A DNA stretch of 64,000 nucleotides from contig NC_015581.1 in NCBI RefSeq assembly GCF_000214825.1, positions 124,001 through 188,000 on the forward strand. The letters run 5' to 3'. Origin of the DNA: Thiomicrospira cyclica ALM1 (GTDB taxonomy: Bacteria > Pseudomonadota > Gammaproteobacteria > Thiomicrospirales > Thiomicrospiraceae). Both the position numbers and the translations under genes were made by a program. The notes beneath the pieces are model-generated. The model was not told where the DNA came from and did no database searches. It was given only the letters and a program-made list of their open reading frames with translations. Shown here one piece after another: positions 1 through 11,885 of the stretch (the first letter of the stretch is position 1; the number at the start of each line of letters is the position of its first letter).

Positions 1-3000
1 TGATTAAAGGTAAACAAGGTCGTTTCCGTCAAAACCTGCTCGGTAAGCGCGTTGACTACTCAGGTCGTTCAGTCATCGTAGTAGGCCCAACCTTACGTTT
101 ACATCAGTGTGGCTTGCCAAAGAAGATGGCACTTGAACTTTTCAAGCCCTTTATTTTCAGCAAACTGCAAAAACGTGGATCAGCACCTACAATTAAGGCT
201 GCCAAGAAAATGGTTGAGCAGAGCTTGCCAGAGGTTTGGGACGTGCTTGATGAAGTGATCCGTGAGCACCCGGTACTACTAAACCGTGCGCCAACATTGC
301 ACAGGTTGGGTATCCAAGCGTTTGAACCGGTATTGATTGAAGGTAAGGCTATTAACTTACATCCGTTAGTGTGTTCAGCTTTCAACGCCGACTTTGATGG
401 TGACCAGATGGCTGTACACGTGCCTTTGTCATTGGAAGCTCAGCTTGAAGCGCGTACGCTAATGATGTCAACTAACAACCTATTGTCACCAGCAAACGGT
501 GATCCTATCATCGTACCTTCGCAGGACGTTGTATTGGGTCTTTACTACATTACCCGTGAGAAAATCAATGCTATTGGCGAGGGTAAGGCGTTTGTTAACT
601 GGCAGGAGGTAACACGCGCACTAGAGGCAAAAGTTGTTCATTTGCATACGCGTATTAAATTGCGGGTTAATGAGACTTTGATTGAAGAGGGTGTCGAGCG
701 TTGCCAAACACGTATTGTTGATACAACTGTTGGCCGTGCGTTGTTAAGCCGTATTTTGCCTAAGGGTTTATCCTATGACCTGATCAACACTAATTTAACG
801 AAGAAAAATATTAGTAAGGTTTTAAACACTTGTTATCGTGTGCTAGGTCCAAAAGAAACCGTTATTTTTGCTGACCAATTGATGTATGCCGGCTTTAAAT
901 GGTCAACGATGGCAGGTCTGTCCTTCTGCTCGGATGACATGTTGATTCCAGATGAGAAGGCGCCCATTCTTGAGCGCGCAGAAGAGCAGGTTAAAGAGAT
1001 CCAGACTCAGTATGCGCAAGGACTTGTAACCGAGGGTGAGCGTTATAACAAAGTTGTCGACATTTGGTCACATACTAACGAATTAGTAACCAAAGCGATG
1101 ATGGAGGAGTTGCAGTACGATTTGACTGTCGATGCCAAAGGTGAACAGGTTAAAGAAACATCTTTTAACTCGATTTATATGATGGCAGACTCAGGTGCTC
1201 GTGGCTCGGTTGCCCAGATGCGCCAGTTGGGTGGTATGCGTGGTTTGATGGCTAAGCCAGACGGCTCGATTATTGAAACACCTATTACTGCTAACTTCCG
1301 TGAAGGTTTGAACGTACTTCAGTACTTCATTTCAACCCATGGTGCGCGTAAAGGTTTGGCGGATACAGCATTGAAAACAGCTAACTCAGGTTACCTAACC
1401 CGTCGCTTAGTTGATGTTGCACAAGACGTGGTTGTAACCGAACATGACTGTGGTACCCATGCTGGCATTGAAATGACCGCGCACGTAGAAGGTGGTGATG
1501 TTATCGAATCATTACGCGAGCGTATTCTGGGACGGGTGTTAAGCGAAGCTGTTCTAGATGCCGCTGGCAATGTGCTCGTTGAAGAGGGTACGTTGCTTGA
1601 TGAAAAACTAGTTGACTTGATTGATGCTAACGGCATCGACCGCGTAAAAGTTCGTTCACCGATTACCTGTGAAACAAAGTTTGGTGTGTGTCAAAAGTGT
1701 TACGGTCGTGATCTTGCCCGTGGCCACCTGGTGAATATGGGTGAGGCTGTTGGCGTTATGGCGGCACAGTCAATCGGCGAGCCAGGTACTCAGTTGACCA
1801 TGCGTACATTCCACATTGGTGGTACAGCATCGAAATCAGCGGCTCAAAGTCAGGTTGAAGTGAAATATGAGGGTAGTGTTAAGTTTAATAACTTGAAGAC
1901 AGTACGTAACTCAGAAGATAAAGTGATGGTTACAACTCGTTCTGGGGAAGTAACCATTCAGGATGCAGCGGGTCGTGAGAAAGAGCGTTATAAAATTCCT
2001 TACGGTGCAATACTAGTGGTGACAGAAGGTCAGCAACTAAGCTCTGGTGAGATTATTGCAACCTGGGATCCACATACTCACCCAGTTATTTCAGAGGTAG
2101 CGGGTCTAGTCGAATATGGTAACTTTGATGGTACGGTTGAAGAAAAACTTGATGAGTTAACCGGTTTAGTGACTCGTGTCGTTAAGGGTTCTAAAGAGCG
2201 CTCTAATGCAATGAAAGATGCGCGTCCTTTTATTCGTCTAGTTGATGAAAAGGGTGAAAGTATCTGTTTTGCAGGTACTCAAACACCTGCAATTTACTAT
2301 CTACCAGAAAATGCCATTGTATTAGTGCAAAGTGGTGCAAAACTAACTTCTGGTGACGTATTGGCACGTATTCCACAAGAGTCTTCAAAAACAAAAGATA
2401 TCACTGGTGGTTTGCCACGTGTTGCCGACCTTTTCGAGGCGCGACAACCGAAAGAGCCTGCGATTATGGCGGAAGTTAGTGGTGTAATTTCTTTTGGTAA
2501 GGAAACCAAAGGTAAGCAACGATTAATCATTACCCAAGACTCAGGCGAGCAGTATGAGACCTTGATTCCAAAATGGCGTAGTGTCAACGTGTTTGAGGGT
2601 GAGCGCGTTGAGCGCGGGGATGTGATTGTTGAAGGTAGCCCCAATGCTCATGATATTTTGCGCCTTCTAGGTGTAGAGCGCTTAGCTGAATACATTGTGG
2701 ATGAAGTGCAAGATGTTTACCGACTACAAGGTGTTCGTATCAACGACAAGCATATCGAATCGATCATACGTCAAATGTTGCGCAAGGTTGAAATTCGTTC
2801 TGCGGGTGACACGGGATTGATCAAAGGCGAACAAGCTGAATATGCACGTGTGCTAGAGCTCAATGAGAAAATGCGCGAAGAAGGTAAAGTCGAGGCTACC
2901 TATGAGCGTATTTTATTAGGTATCACCAAATCATCCTTGGCAACGGAATCGTTCATCTCGGCGGCTTCTTTCCAAGAAACTACGCGAGTCTTAACTGAGG

Positions 3001-3254
3001 CAGCAGTCAGTGGTAAGCGTGATACTTTGGTTGGACTGAAAGAAAACGTTATTGTCGGACGTTTAATTCCAGCTGGGACAGGTTTTGCTTATCATCAAGC
3101 GCGCCGCAAGGCTAGTGCTGAAGTTGATAGTGAGTTACGAGCATTCATACAAAAAGAAGTTTTCACTGATGGCGATGATATAAGTGAAGATATTTTAGAA
3201 GAAATGCCGGTCATTGACGACCGAATGATGGAAGTTGAAGAGTCAGAGCAATAA
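1..3254 (+). CDS. rpoC: DNA-directed RNA polymerase subunit beta' (5'-truncated by window edge)
   Basis: Catalytic beta' subunit of RNA polymerase. The reading frame is already open at base 3 and runs 1083 codons to the stop, so the N-terminal part (zinc ribbon, clamp; E. coli protein is about 1400 aa) lies outside the window. The Mg-binding catalytic loop [10 protein letters not shown] is encoded at about 384-413. The trigger-loop/bridge-helix region and the second zinc site ([13 protein letters not shown], near 1668-1706) are intact, as is the C-terminal part ending in an acidic tail. The internal ATG at 114 is not a start, because conserved sequence ([20 protein letters not shown]) continues upstream of it. 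Normally cotranscribed with rpoB, which would be to the left. No terminator is visible after the stop; the rpsL promoter follows within 20 bp. Confidence 0.98.
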   Translation, partial: IKGKQGRFRQNLLGKRVDYSGRSVIVVGPTLRLHQCGLPKKMALELFKPFIFSKLQKRGSAPTIKAAKKMVEQSLPEVWDVLDEVIREHPVLLNRAPTLHRLGIQAFEPVLIEGKAINLHPLVCSAFNADFDGDQMAVHVPLSLEAQLEARTLMMSTNNLLSPANGDPIIVPSQDVVLGLYYITREKINAIGEGKAFVNWQEVTRALEAKVVHLHTRIKLRVNETLIEEGVERCQTRIVDTTVGRALLSRILPKGLSYDLINTNLTKKNISKVLNTCYRVLGPKETVIFADQLMYAGFKWSTMAGLSFCSDDMLIPDEKAPILERAEEQVKEIQTQYAQGLVTEGERYNKVVDIWSHTNELVTKAMMEELQYDLTVDAKGEQVKETSFNSIYMMADSGARGSVAQMRQLGGMRGLMAKPDGSIIETPITANFREGLNVLQYFISTHGARKGLADTALKTANSGYLTRRLVDVAQDVVVTEHDCGTHAGIEMTAHVEGGDVIESLRERILGRVLSEAVLDAAGNVLVEEGTLLDEKLVDLIDANGIDRVKVRSPITCETKFGVCQKCYGRDLARGHLVNMGEAVGVMAAQSIGEPGTQLTMRTFHIGGTASKSAAQSQVEVKYEGSVKFNNLKTVRNSEDKVMVTTRSGEVTIQDAAGREKERYKIPYGAILVVTEGQQLSSGEIIATWDPHTHPVISEVAGLVEYGNFDGTVEEKLDELTGLVTRVVKGSKERSNAMKDARPFIRLVDEKGESICFAGTQTPAIYYLPENAIVLVQSGAKLTSGDVLARIPQESSKTKDITGGLPRVADLFEARQPKEPAIMAEVSGVISFGKETKGKQRLIITQDSGEQYETLIPKWRSVNVFEGERVERGDVIVEGSPNAHDILRLLGVERLAEYIVDEVQDVYRLQGVRINDKHIESIIRQMLRKVEIRSAGDTGLIKGEQAEYARVLELNEKMREEGKVEATYERILLGITKSSLATESFISAASFQETTRVLTEAAVSGKRDTLVGLKENVIVGRLIPAGTGFAYHQARRKASAEVDSELRAFIQKEVFTDGDDISEDILEEMPVIDDRMMEVEESEQ

Positions 3255-3273
3255 AAAATCAATAACTTATTGC

Positions 3274-3302
3274 TTGACTTCTAGTAAGTGGATAACTAAA
3301 AT
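3274..3302 (+). promoter_or_regulatory. str operon promoter (sigma-70 type)
   Basis: TTGACT at 3274-3279, a 17-nt spacer and TAAAAT at 3297-3302. This would start transcription near 3309 and give a leader of about 70 nt before rpsL. Unlike the other ribosomal promoters here, the stretch after the -10 is not GC-rich. Inferred from sequence only. Confidence 0.7.
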
Positions 3303-3312
3303 TCTGAAACCC

Positions 3313-3339
3313 TGTTTGTGGGTGTTAAACTCACAAACA
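3313..3339 (+). promoter_or_regulatory. hairpin in the rpsL leader
   Basis: TGTTTGTG and CACAAACA form an 8-bp perfect stem (9 bp with a G-U pair) around a loop of about 10 nt, just after the predicted start of the str transcript. No U-run follows, so it is not an intrinsic terminator. It could be a 5' stabiliser or a site of regulation. Confidence 0.45.
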
Positions 3340-3380
3340 TTTGGCTAATGAGTTAAGTCTCAAATTTGGAGAAAGTTTTA

Positions 3381-3758
3381 ATGGCTACAATTAACCAGTT
3401 GGTTCGTAAGCCGCGTAAAGACAAAGTAAAAAAATCGGCCGTTCCAGCGTTGGATGCATGTCCACAGCGTCGCGGTGTTTGTACGCGTGTTTATACCACT
3501 ACCCCTAAAAAGCCTAACTCTGCCTTGCGTAAGGTTGCGCGTGTTCGTTTAACTAATGGTTTTGAAGTTACTTCATACATTGGTGGTGAGGGTCATAACC
3601 TTCAAGAACACTCGGTCATCCTGATTCGTGGTGGGCGTGTTAAGGATTTGCCTGGTGTACGTTATCATACAGTTCGTGGTGCACTTGACTGTGCAGGCGT
3701 TAATGAGCGTAAACAAGGTCGTTCTAAGTACGGTGCTAAGCGTCCAAAAGGTAAATAA
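3381..3758 (+). CDS. rpsL: 30S ribosomal protein S12
   Basis: Decoding-site protein of the small subunit, 125 aa (E. coli 124). The start is the ATG at 3381, giving the universal [13 protein letters not shown]-terminus with GGAGAAA at 3368-3374 as ribosome-binding site. The in-frame TTG at 3366 overlaps that site and is not used. The [14 protein letters not shown] loop and [13 protein letters not shown] loop both keep the lysines whose mutation gives streptomycin resistance, so the sequence is of the wild-type, sensitive form. First gene of the str operon, with rpsG 54 nt downstream. Confidence 0.98.
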   Translation: MATINQLVRKPRKDKVKKSAVPALDACPQRRGVCTRVYTTTPKKPNSALRKVARVRLTNGFEVTSYIGGEGHNLQEHSVILIRGGRVKDLPGVRYHTVRGALDCAGVNERKQGRSKYGAKRPKGK

Positions 3759-3809
3759 GCCTTTTGACATACGCTAGCTAATTTTATTTCTTTAATACCG
3801 GAAGTGTGA

Positions 3810-4286
<477 letters not shown>

Positions 4287-4295
4287 TTCACTACA

Positions 4296-4321
4296 AGGGC
4301 CCTTGATGGGCCTTTGTTCTT
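4296..4321 (+). terminator. weak terminator-like hairpin between rpsG and fusA
   Basis: AAGGGCCC and GGGCCTTT form an 8-bp stem with one G-U pair around loop TTGAT (4297-4316), followed by GTTCTTT. The U-run is interrupted, so partial termination or mRNA processing inside the str operon is more likely than a true operon end. Confidence 0.45.
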
Positions 4322-4349
4322 TCAAACATCAAAGTAAAAGGTTAATAAA

Positions 4350-6452
4350 GTGGCACGTCAAACCCCTTTAGAGCGTTATCGTAACATTGGTATCATGGCT
4401 CACATTGACGCAGGTAAGACAACAACTACCGAGCGTATTCTTTTTTATACCGGTAAATCACATAAGATTGGCGAAGTGCACGATGGTGGTGCGACCATGG
4501 ATTGGATGGCGCAAGAGCAAGAGCGTGGTATTACTATCACATCGGCTGCGACCACTTGTATGTGGGCCGGTATGGCGAAACAGTTCCAAGAGCATCGCAT
4601 TAACGTTATCGATACGCCTGGACACGTTGACTTCACAATTGAAGTAGAGCGTTCACTGCGCGTATTAGACGGTGCAGTAACCACATTCTGTTCTGTTGGT
4701 GGTGTTCAGCCGCAGTCTGAAACAGTATGGCGTCAAGCTGATAAATATGGCGTGCCGCGTATGGGCTATGTCAACAAAATGGATCGTGCAGGTGCGAACT
4801 TCCTACGAGTTGTTGAGCAGATTAAAACTCGTTTAGGCGCTACACCAGTTGTTATGCAATTACCTATTGGTGCTGAAGATACTTTTAATGGTGTTGTTGA
4901 TCTGATCAAAATGAAGGCCGTTATCTGGGATAAAGAAACTCAGGGTCTGAATTTTGAATATCAAGACATTCCTGCTGATATGGTAGCGGACTGTGAATCT
5001 TATCGTGAGCAAATGGTAGAGTCTGCCGCTGAAGCAAGCGAAGAGCTCATGGATGCCTACCTTGAATCTGGTGAGTTGACTGAAGAACAGATTAAGCAAG
5101 GTATTCGTGCACGTTGTATTAATAATGAAGTCATTCCAATGTTCTGTGGTTCGAGCTTTAAGAACATGGGTGTTCAGGCGCTGCTAGATGCTGTTATTGA
5201 ATACTTCCCTTCGCCGCTAGATGTTCCGGCTATCGAGGGTGAGCTTGAAAGCGGTGATAAAGCAACGCGTGAATCCTCAGATGATGCACCATTTGCAGCA
5301 CTTGCATTTAAAATGATGACAGATCCATATGTGGGAACTTTGACGTTCGTTCGTGTTTATTCGGGCGTGCTAAATTCAGGCGAAGCGGTTTATAACCCAG
5401 TCAAGAGTAAGAAAGAGCGTGCGGGCCGATTAATTCAAATGCATGCTAACACGCGTGAAGAAATTAAAGAATTGCGTGCTGGTGATATTGGCTGTGTTGT
5501 CGGTCTTAAGGATGTTACTACAGGTGACACTATTTGTGATCTTGCCAATATCATTACGCTTGAGCGTATGGAGTTTCCAGAGCCTGTTATCTCGATTGCT
5601 GTTGAGCCTAAGACCAAAGCCGACCAAGAAAAAATGGGTATTGCTTTGCAAAAACTGGCTTCAGAAGATCCATCATTCCGTGTTCGTACTGATGAAGAAA
5701 CGGGTCAAACGATTATCTCTGGTATGGGTGAGCTTCATCTGGATATTATCGTAGATCGTATGAAACGTGAGTTTAACGTTGAAGCGAATGTGGGTGCTCC
5801 GCAAGTTTCTTATCGTGAAACAATTCGTCAGTCAGTTGAGGCTGATGGTAAGTTTGTTCGTCAGTCTGGTGGTCGTGGTCAGTATGGTCACGTGGTGCTT
5901 CGTATTGAGCCTCAAGAGCCAGGCGCGGGCTTCACTTTTGAAAATGCAATTGTTGGCGGTGTTGTTCCTCGTGAATACATTCCTGCTGTTGAGAAAGGCG
6001 CTAAAGAACAGCTGGAAAACGGTGTAATCGCAGGTTACCCAGTTGTGGATGTAAAGGTAACCGTTTTCGATGGTTCTTATCATGATGTTGACTCAAACGA
6101 AATGGCATTCAAGATCGCAGCATCTATGGGTGTGAAAAACGGCGTTGAAAAAGCACGTCCGGTCATTCTTGAGCCAATAATGGCTGTTGAAGTTATTACA
6201 CCTGAGGAATACATGGGCGATGTTATGGGTGACCTTAACCGTCGTCGCGGTATGATTCAGGGCATGGAAGATACACCAACTGGTAAAGAGCTAAAAGCTG
6301 AAGTTCCGTTATCGGAAATGTTTGGTTATGCAACGAATGTTCGTTCTTTATCTCAGGGTCGTGCAAGTTATGCTATGACTTTCGCGAAATATGCAGAAGC
6401 ACCTGCTTCAATCCAGGAAGAAATTATCGCGAAAGCGAAAAAAGGTTCTTAA
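4350..6452 (+). CDS. fusA: elongation factor G
   Basis: Ribosomal translocase GTPase, 700 aa (E. coli 704). Starts with GTG at 4350; AAAAGG at 4336-4341 is the ribosome-binding site, and no ATG fits the conserved N-terminus [21 protein letters not shown]1 [10 protein letters not shown]2 region with RGITI, G3 DTPGHVDFT and G4 NKMDR are intact, followed by domains II-V with the usual GGGRGQ-like SGGRGQYGH segment. Third gene of the str operon, 63 nt after rpsG and 25 nt before tuf. Confidence 0.98.
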   Translation: MARQTPLERYRNIGIMAHIDAGKTTTTERILFYTGKSHKIGEVHDGGATMDWMAQEQERGITITSAATTCMWAGMAKQFQEHRINVIDTPGHVDFTIEVERSLRVLDGAVTTFCSVGGVQPQSETVWRQADKYGVPRMGYVNKMDRAGANFLRVVEQIKTRLGATPVVMQLPIGAEDTFNGVVDLIKMKAVIWDKETQGLNFEYQDIPADMVADCESYREQMVESAAEASEELMDAYLESGELTEEQIKQGIRARCINNEVIPMFCGSSFKNMGVQALLDAVIEYFPSPLDVPAIEGELESGDKATRESSDDAPFAALAFKMMTDPYVGTLTFVRVYSGVLNSGEAVYNPVKSKKERAGRLIQMHANTREEIKELRAGDIGCVVGLKDVTTGDTICDLANIITLERMEFPEPVISIAVEPKTKADQEKMGIALQKLASEDPSFRVRTDEETGQTIISGMGELHLDIIVDRMKREFNVEANVGAPQVSYRETIRQSVEADGKFVRQSGGRGQYGHVVLRIEPQEPGAGFTFENAIVGGVVPREYIPAVEKGAKEQLENGVIAGYPVVDVKVTVFDGSYHDVDSNEMAFKIAASMGVKNGVEKARPVILEPIMAVEVITPEEYMGDVMGDLNRRRGMIQGMEDTPTGKELKAEVPLSEMFGYATNVRSLSQGRASYAMTFAKYAEAPASIQEEIIAKAKKGS

Positions 6453-6477
6453 TCATTTAATATAGAAGGATTTTTAA

Positions 6478-7668
6478 ATGGCAAAAGCAAAGTTTGAACG
6501 TACAAAGCCGCACGTTAACGTAGGAACGATTGGTCACGTTGACCATGGTAAAACGACATTAACAGCGGCATTGACCATTGTGCAGGGTAAGAAGTTTGGT
6601 GGTGATGTCAAAGGTTACGACCAGATTGACAATGCACCGGAAGAAAAAGCACGTGGTATTACCATTTCAACAGCACACGTTGAGTATGAGTCCGAGTCGC
6701 GCCACTATGCGCACGTTGACTGCCCAGGGCATGCTGACTATGTTAAAAACATGATCACGGGTGCGGCGCAGATGGACGGTGCCATTCTTGTATGTTCGGC
6801 TGCTGATGGCCCCATGCCACAAACCCGTGAGCACATTTTGTTATCACGTCAGGTGGGTGTACCTTACATCGTTGTGTTCCTAAACAAGGCGGACATGGTT
6901 GATGATGAAGAGTTGCTAGAATTGGTTGAAATGGAAGTACGTGAGTTGTTGTCAGACTATGACTTCCCAGGTGATGATACGCCGGTCATTAAAGGTTCGG
7001 CCTTGAAGGCTATTGAAGGTGACCAGTCTGAGATTGGTGAGCCAGCAATCGGTCGTTTGATCGAAGCGTTAGATACCTACATTCCAACACCAGAGCGTGA
7101 TACGGATAAGCCGTTTTTGATGCCAGTAGAAGACGTATTCTCGATTCAGGGTCGTGGTACGGTTGTAACCGGTCGTATTGAGACAGGTGTTGTTAAAGTA
7201 GGCGAAACGGTTGAGATCGTAGGTATCCGTGATACCGTAAGCACTACTGTAACCGGTGTTGAAATGTTCCGTAAGTTACTAGATCAAGGTGAAGCGGGCG
7301 ATAACGTGGGTGTACTACTACGTGGTACTAAGCGTGAAGACGTTGAGCGTGGTCAAGTGTTGAGTCATGTTGGCAAGATTAATCCACATACTCAGTTTGA
7401 ATCAGAAGTGTATGTATTGTCGAAAGAAGAAGGTGGTCGTCATACGCCATTCTTCAATGGCTACCGTCCCCAGTTTTACTTCCGTACTACGGACGTAACC
7501 GGTGCGTGTGAATTACCATCAGGTGTTGAAATGGTTATGCCAGGAGATAACATCCAGATGACAATCACCTTGATCAACCCAATTGCGATGGACGAAGGTT
7601 TACGCTTCGCGATTCGTGAAGGTGGTCGTACGGTTGGTGCGGGTGTTGTTTCTAAGATTTTGAAGTAA
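6478..7668 (+). CDS. tuf: elongation factor Tu
   Basis: Delivers aminoacyl-tRNA to the ribosome; 396 aa. G1 GHVDHGKTT, the effector region with RGITI, G3 DCPGHADY and G4 NKADM are present, with domains II and III complete to the SKILK end. Ribosome-binding site AGAAGGA at 6464-6470. Last gene of the str operon. Many gammaproteobacteria carry a second copy (tufB) elsewhere, which cannot be judged here. Confidence 0.98.
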   Translation: MAKAKFERTKPHVNVGTIGHVDHGKTTLTAALTIVQGKKFGGDVKGYDQIDNAPEEKARGITISTAHVEYESESRHYAHVDCPGHADYVKNMITGAAQMDGAILVCSAADGPMPQTREHILLSRQVGVPYIVVFLNKADMVDDEELLELVEMEVRELLSDYDFPGDDTPVIKGSALKAIEGDQSEIGEPAIGRLIEALDTYIPTPERDTDKPFLMPVEDVFSIQGRGTVVTGRIETGVVKVGETVEIVGIRDTVSTTVTGVEMFRKLLDQGEAGDNVGVLLRGTKREDVERGQVLSHVGKINPHTQFESEVYVLSKEEGGRHTPFFNGYRPQFYFRTTDVTGACELPSGVEMVMPGDNIQMTITLINPIAMDEGLRFAIREGGRTVGAGVVSKILK

Positions 7669-7674
7669 TCAGTG

Positions 7675-7703
7675 TTGATTATTTAAGAATTTAAGTTTAT
7701 AAT
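7675..7703 (+). promoter_or_regulatory. S10 operon promoter
   Basis: TTGATT at 7675-7680, a 17-nt spacer, and a perfect TATAAT at 7698-7703 followed by a GC-containing stretch CCGCAACC. It starts only 7 bp after the tuf stop and lies upstream of the hairpin at 7717-7749, so transcripts starting here (about 7710) must cross that hairpin before rpsJ. Confidence 0.75.
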
Positions 7704-7716
7704 CCGCAACCTTATT

Positions 7717-7749
7717 AGCAGTAGGCTTAGCCTGCTGCTTTTATTTTTT
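7717..7749 (+). terminator. terminator/attenuator hairpin before rpsJ
   Basis: AGCAGTAGGC and GCCTGCTGCT pair over 10 bp (one G-U) around a TTA loop, followed by the T-rich run TTATTTTTTC. It can end the str transcript. Because the S10 promoter lies upstream of it, it can also act as an attenuator in a roughly 60-nt S10 leader. In E. coli L4 controls premature termination in a much longer S10 leader; whether L4 acts here is unknown. Confidence 0.7.
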
Positions 7750-7769
7750 CTATAAAGCGAGAAGTGGTT

Positions 7770-8081
7770 ATGGCAACTCAAAATATTCGTATTCGCTTAA
7801 AAGCATTTGATCATCGTCTAATTGATCAATCCGCTAAAGAGATTACAGAGACGGCTAAGCGTACTGGTGCTCAAGTTAAGGGCCCAATTCCAATGCCAAC
7901 ACGCAAAGAGCGTTTTACTGTGCTGGTTTCACCACATGTAAATAAAGATGCGCGTGATCAATATGAGCTTCGTACTCATAAAAGAATGCTAGATATCGTT
8001 GATCCAACTGACAAAACCGTTGATGCACTCATGAAGCTAGACCTAGCTGCTGGTGTTGATGTGCAGTTGGAATTGCGTTAA
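7770..8081 (+). CDS. rpsJ: 30S ribosomal protein S10 / NusJ
   Basis: Small-subunit protein that also acts in Nus-factor antitermination. With the ATG at 7770 the protein is 103 aa, exactly the usual length, beginning [15 protein letters not shown]. The in-frame GTG at 7764 would add MV and is disfavoured. First gene of the S10 operon; GCGAGAAG just upstream is the likely ribosome-binding region. Confidence 0.98.
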   Translation: MATQNIRIRLKAFDHRLIDQSAKEITETAKRTGAQVKGPIPMPTRKERFTVLVSPHVNKDARDQYELRTHKRMLDIVDPTDKTVDALMKLDLAAGVDVQLELR

Positions 8082-8138
8082 TTAGCGATAGAAGCCATCA
8101 ATCGTAATGGTGGATTGCAATAATAAGAGGTAATTTTG

Positions 8139-8774
8139 ATGAGTATTGGTGTCGTTGGAAAAAAGATTGGCATGACACGCATCTTCAATGAAGAGGGTGT
8201 TTCAGTGCCAGTAACAGTTGTAGAGGTTGCGCCTAATCGTGTAACGCAACTTAAGACGCTGGAAACAGATGGCTATTGTGCTGTGCAGGTAACTGCTGGA
8301 ACAAAACACGCTGGTCGCGTTAACAAGCCTGTTGCGGGACATTTTGCCAAGGCAGGCGTTGAGGCTGGTGATGGTTTGTGGGAATTTCGTGTAACAGGCG
8401 AAGAGCTAAGTTCTTTTGAGCTAGGTTCTGAAGTTACTGTTGCACAATTCGCAGAAACCCCGGTTGTGGATGTTATTGGTAAAACAAAAGGTAAAGGCTT
8501 CCAAGGTGGCGTAAAGCGTCACAACTTTAGAACTCAGGATGCGACGCATGGTAACTCATTGTCTCATCGTGTATTAGGTTCTATTGGTCAAAACCAAACC
8601 CCTGGGCGTGTTTTTAAAGGCAAGAAAATGGCTGGTCATTTAGGTGACGTGCGTCAAACTACCCTTAATTTAGACCTGGTAAAAGTAGATGTTGAAAATA
8701 ATCTGCTTTTAATCAAGGGTGCTGTTCCTGGAGCCAAGGGCGGAACAGTTATCGTGCGCAAAGCAATTAAGTAA
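8139..8774 (+). CDS. rplC: 50S ribosomal protein L3
   Basis: Early-assembly 23S rRNA-binding protein near the peptidyl-transferase centre, 211 aa. ATG at 8139 ([16 protein letters not shown]) with AAGAGG at 8125-8130; the TTG just before is not needed. The central loop [18 protein letters not shown] is intact and includes the glutamine methylated by PrmB in E. coli. Second gene of the S10 operon. Confidence 0.98.
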   Translation: MSIGVVGKKIGMTRIFNEEGVSVPVTVVEVAPNRVTQLKTLETDGYCAVQVTAGTKHAGRVNKPVAGHFAKAGVEAGDGLWEFRVTGEELSSFELGSEVTVAQFAETPVVDVIGKTKGKGFQGGVKRHNFRTQDATHGNSLSHRVLGSIGQNQTPGRVFKGKKMAGHLGDVRQTTLNLDLVKVDVENNLLLIKGAVPGAKGGTVIVRKAIK

Positions 8775-8784
8775 GGTGGGCGCT

Positions 8785-9405
8785 ATGGAATTAAAAATGA
8801 TTGAGTTAGCGACAGGAAACCAAAAAGGTTCAGTTGGAGTGTCAGATGCTGTATTTGGCGTTGACTTCAATGAAACATTGGTTCACCAAGTTGTCGTAGC
8901 CTATATGGCGGGTGCCCGTTCAGGGACTAAGAAACAAAAAACACGCTCTGAAGTTCGTGGTGGTGGAATTAAACCATGGCGTCAAAAGGGTACAGGCCGT
9001 GCGCGTGCAGGTACTATCCGTAGCCCACTGTGGGTCGGTGGTGGTCGTGCATTTCCTGGTCAAAACAGAGACTTTAGTCAGAAAGTAAATAAGAAAATGT
9101 ATCGTGGTGCGATGAAATCAATTTTGTCTGAACTGAGCCGTAACGGTCGTTTAATTGTTGTAGATGACTTTAAAGTTGAAGCACCAAAAACACGTGAATT
9201 CAAAGCCAAGTTGGCAATGTTGGGTGTGAGTGATGCATTAGTTGTTACCGAAGCGTTTGATGAATATCTATATTTGTCATCACGAAACTTGTATCAGGCT
9301 GATGTATGTGACGTTGCGTCTATTGATCCATTAAGTTTAGTTGGATTTAAAAACGTCGTTATGACTCAGGGTGCTATCAAGCAGTTAGAGGAGAAGTACG
9401 CATGA
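8785..9405 (+). CDS. rplD: 50S ribosomal protein L4
   Basis: Lines the peptide exit tunnel and in E. coli autoregulates the S10 operon. 206 aa from the ATG at 8785 ([15 protein letters not shown]), preceded by AAGGTGGG. The open frame extends upstream to 8719 but only into rplC. The long basic extension with [14 protein letters not shown] reaches the tunnel. Its end overlaps rplW by 4 nt (ATGA). Confidence 0.98.
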   Translation: MELKMIELATGNQKGSVGVSDAVFGVDFNETLVHQVVVAYMAGARSGTKKQKTRSEVRGGGIKPWRQKGTGRARAGTIRSPLWVGGGRAFPGQNRDFSQKVNKKMYRGAMKSILSELSRNGRLIVVDDFKVEAPKTREFKAKLAMLGVSDALVVTEAFDEYLYLSSRNLYQADVCDVASIDPLSLVGFKNVVMTQGAIKQLEEKYA

Positions 9406-9698
9406 GTAAAGAGCGTCTATTAAAAGTTTTGCTAGCGCCGCATGTGTCTGAAAAAAGCGCTTTGATGGCAGATAGCAAGTCACAATACGTTTTCAAGGTA
9501 GCACCTGACGCCACTAAGGTCGAAGTTAAGCAAGCTGTAGAAAGTCTTTTCAAAGTTCAGGTTGAGTGTGTCAACGTGTTGAACGTGAAGGGCAAACGCA
9601 AAATGTTTAAAGGTCGTCCAGGTACACGCAATGGTGTTCGTAAAGCCATTGTTAAGTTGACCGCTGGTCAAGAAATCGACTTTGTAGCGGGTGAATAA
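9402..9698 (+). CDS. rplW: 50S ribosomal protein L23
   Basis: Tunnel-exit protein that docks trigger factor and SRP, 98 aa. Contains the [10 protein letters not shown] start region and the basic loop [15 protein letters not shown]. Start ATG overlaps the rplD stop by 4 nt, indicating translational coupling; GGAG precedes it. Confidence 0.98.
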   Translation: MSKERLLKVLLAPHVSEKSALMADSKSQYVFKVAPDATKVEVKQAVESLFKVQVECVNVLNVKGKRKMFKGRPGTRNGVRKAIVKLTAGQEIDFVAGE

Positions 9699-9708
9699 GG
9701 AGTAATTT

Positions 9709-10539
9709 ATGGCGATTATTAAGAAATCAAAACCTACTTCTCCTGGACGTCGTTTCGTAGTAAGTATCGTTGAGCCTGGTCTTCACAAGGGTGATCCATA
9801 TGCTCCGTTACTAGAGAAGAAAAGTAAAAAAGGTGGCCGTAACAACAACGGACGTATTACTGTGCGTCATGTTGGTGGCGGTCACAAGCGTCATTATCGC
9901 TTAGTTGATTTTAAGCGTTCTAAAGATGGCATTCCAGCAGTTGTTGAGCGTTTAGAATATGACCCGAACCGTACTGCAAACATCGCTTTAATTAGATATG
10001 CCGATGGTGAGCGTGCTTATATACTCGCACCGCGCAACCTAAAAGCAGGTGATAGCGTTGAATCCGGTTCAGGTGTAAGTATTAAGGTAGGTAATACTTT
10101 GCCACTGCGTAATATTCCAGTCGGTACTGTAGTTCATGCGTTGGAGATGCGTCCTGGAAAAGGTGCTCAAATTGCTCGTAGTGCTGGTGCATCTGTCCAA
10201 ATTGCTGGTAAGGAAGGCGCCTATGTATTAGTTAAGCTTCGTTCTGGTGAGATGCGCAAGATTCATATTGATTGCAGGGCGACTATTGGTGAAGTTGGAA
10301 ATACAGAGCATAATTTGCGTAAGCTTGGAAAAGCTGGTGCAAAAAGATGGCGTGGCGTTCGTCCTACCGTTCGTGGTGTGGCTATGAACCCTGTTGACCA
10401 TCCGCACGGTGGTGGTGAAGGCCGTACTTCTGGTGGTCGTCATCCTGTTACACCATGGGGTGTTCCAACTAAGGGCAAGAAAACTCGTAGCAACAAACGT
10501 ACAGACAATATGATTGTACGTCGTCGCAATAGTAAATAA
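9709..10539 (+). CDS. rplB: 50S ribosomal protein L2
   Basis: Large-subunit core protein needed for subunit association and peptidyl transfer, 276 aa. The C-terminal [14 protein letters not shown] segment with the conserved histidine is intact, followed by the basic tail with [17 protein letters not shown]. Strong AAGGAGT ribosome-binding site 10 nt after the rplW stop. Confidence 0.98.
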   Translation: MAIIKKSKPTSPGRRFVVSIVEPGLHKGDPYAPLLEKKSKKGGRNNNGRITVRHVGGGHKRHYRLVDFKRSKDGIPAVVERLEYDPNRTANIALIRYADGERAYILAPRNLKAGDSVESGSGVSIKVGNTLPLRNIPVGTVVHALEMRPGKGAQIARSAGASVQIAGKEGAYVLVKLRSGEMRKIHIDCRATIGEVGNTEHNLRKLGKAGAKRWRGVRPTVRGVAMNPVDHPHGGGEGRTSGGRHPVTPWGVPTKGKKTRSNKRTDNMIVRRRNSK

Positions 10540-10550
10540 GGAAGGACATA

Positions 10551-10826
10551 ATGCCACGTTCAGTTAAAAAAGGACCTTTTGTAGATCATCACTTAGCAAA
10601 AAAAGTGATTGAGGCGCAAGAATCTGGTAGTAAACGTCCAATTAAAACCTGGTCAAGACGTTCAATGATTTTGCCGGATATGATTGGATTAACCATTGCC
10701 GTTCATAATGGCAAAGAGCACATCCCAGTTTTCGTTTCAGAAAACATGGTTGGTCATAAACTAGGTGAGTTTTCAATGACTCGTACCTACCGTGGCCATG
10801 CTGCTGATAAGAAAGCTAAGCGATAG
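10551..10826 (+). CDS. rpsS: 30S ribosomal protein S19
   Basis: 30S head protein contacting S13 and 16S rRNA, 91 aa. Begins [15 protein letters not shown] and keeps the [14 protein letters not shown] segment. AAGGAAGG just upstream of the ATG. Confidence 0.98.
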   Translation: MPRSVKKGPFVDHHLAKKVIEAQESGSKRPIKTWSRRSMILPDMIGLTIAVHNGKEHIPVFVSENMVGHKLGEFSMTRTYRGHAADKKAKR

Positions 10827-10838
10827 GGGAGAGAAAAG

Positions 10839-11171
10839 ATGCAAGTTAGTGCAACACATAAATTCGCTCGTATTTCTCCACAGAAAGCTCGTTTAGTAGC
10901 AGATCTTATTCGTGGTAAGAGTGTAGAGTCAGCCGTTAGTATTCTTGCGTTTAGCGACAAGAAGGCTGCTGATTTGATGAAAAAAATATTGAACTCTGCT
11001 ATTGCTAATGCAGAGAATAATAATGGCGCCGATGTTGATGAGTTAAAAGTAACGGCTGTGTTCGTGGACGAGGGTCCATTGATGAAGCGTATGCGTGCTC
11101 GTGCTAAGGGTCGTGGTAACCGGATCGTGAAGCGAATGAGTCATATCACTGTTACAGTTGGCGAAAAATAA
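10839..11171 (+). CDS. rplV: 50S ribosomal protein L22
   Basis: Exit-tunnel protein, 110 aa as in E. coli. The tunnel hairpin region [19 protein letters not shown] is intact, i.e. without the deletions linked to macrolide resistance. GGGGAGAG ribosome-binding site directly after the rpsS stop. Confidence 0.98.
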   Translation: MQVSATHKFARISPQKARLVADLIRGKSVESAVSILAFSDKKAADLMKKILNSAIANAENNNGADVDELKVTAVFVDEGPLMKRMRARAKGRGNRIVKRMSHITVTVGEK

Positions 11172-11182
11172 GGAGAGCCATT

Positions 11183-11872
11183 ATGGGTCAAAAAGTACAT
11201 CCCGTTGGTATCCGCCTTGGCATTACGAAAGATTGGAATGCTCGTTGGTATGCGGATAGCAAAAATTATTCTGATTTTTTAGTGAGTGATATTGAGATTC
11301 GAAAGGAACTTAACGAAAAGCTAAAAAATGCATCAGTTAGCAAAATTCATATTGAGCGCGTAGCGAATGGGATTCGTGTAACCGTTCATACTGCGCGTCC
11401 AGGTATTGTTATTGGTAAGAAGGGCGAAGATATTGAGAAGTTAAAGGCTGATCTCGTTAAGAAAACAGGCATGCCAGTAAATATCAATATTGAAGAAGTT
11501 AAAAAGCCTGAGTTGGATGCAAAGCTTGTTGCTGAAAGCATTGCTCAGCAACTTGAGAAGCGTATTCAGTTTCGCCGTGCCATGAAGCGCGCTGTTGGTA
11601 ATGCTATGCGTCTTGGTGCCCAAGGCATTAAGGTCGCTGTTGCAGGCCGTTTAAATGGTGCCGAAATCGCCCGTACCGAGTGGTATCGTGAAGGTCGCGT
11701 ACCATTACATACTTTCCGTGCTGATATCGACTATTCAACATTTGAAGCGGATACAACTTACGGTAAATTAGGTGTTAAGGTTTGGATTTTCCACGGTGAA
11801 AAACTTGGCAAAATGTCTTTAGCTGCTAATGACAATCAAAAACAACCTAAAGCCAAGAAAGGCCGTAAATAA
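11183..11872 (+). CDS. rpsC: 30S ribosomal protein S3
   Basis: mRNA-entry protein with helicase activity, 229 aa. N-terminal KH domain with GxxG-type loop ([14 protein letters not shown]) and the C-terminal domain containing [23 protein letters not shown]. Ends in a lysine-rich tail. GGAGAG precedes the ATG. Confidence 0.98.
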   Translation: MGQKVHPVGIRLGITKDWNARWYADSKNYSDFLVSDIEIRKELNEKLKNASVSKIHIERVANGIRVTVHTARPGIVIGKKGEDIEKLKADLVKKTGMPVNINIEEVKKPELDAKLVAESIAQQLEKRIQFRRAMKRAVGNAMRLGAQGIKVAVAGRLNGAEIARTEWYREGRVPLHTFRADIDYSTFEADTTYGKLGVKVWIFHGEKLGKMSLAANDNQKQPKAKKGRK

Positions 11873-11885
11873 AAGGATTTAGACC

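Noticed and set aside
104-385. Minus-strand open frame across rpoC, and similar antisense frames over fusA, groEL, lysA, uvrA and others
   Set aside because: All lie opposite strongly conserved genes, have no ribosome-binding site and encode low-complexity or unrecognisable proteins.
8719-8784. Upstream extension of rplD (likewise rplX 13216, rplE 13559, rplU 38913, proB 40720, cfa-like gene to 57766, TatD-like gene 21144)
   Set aside because: The extensions overlap the preceding gene or leader, and the family N-terminus begins at the chosen ATG.
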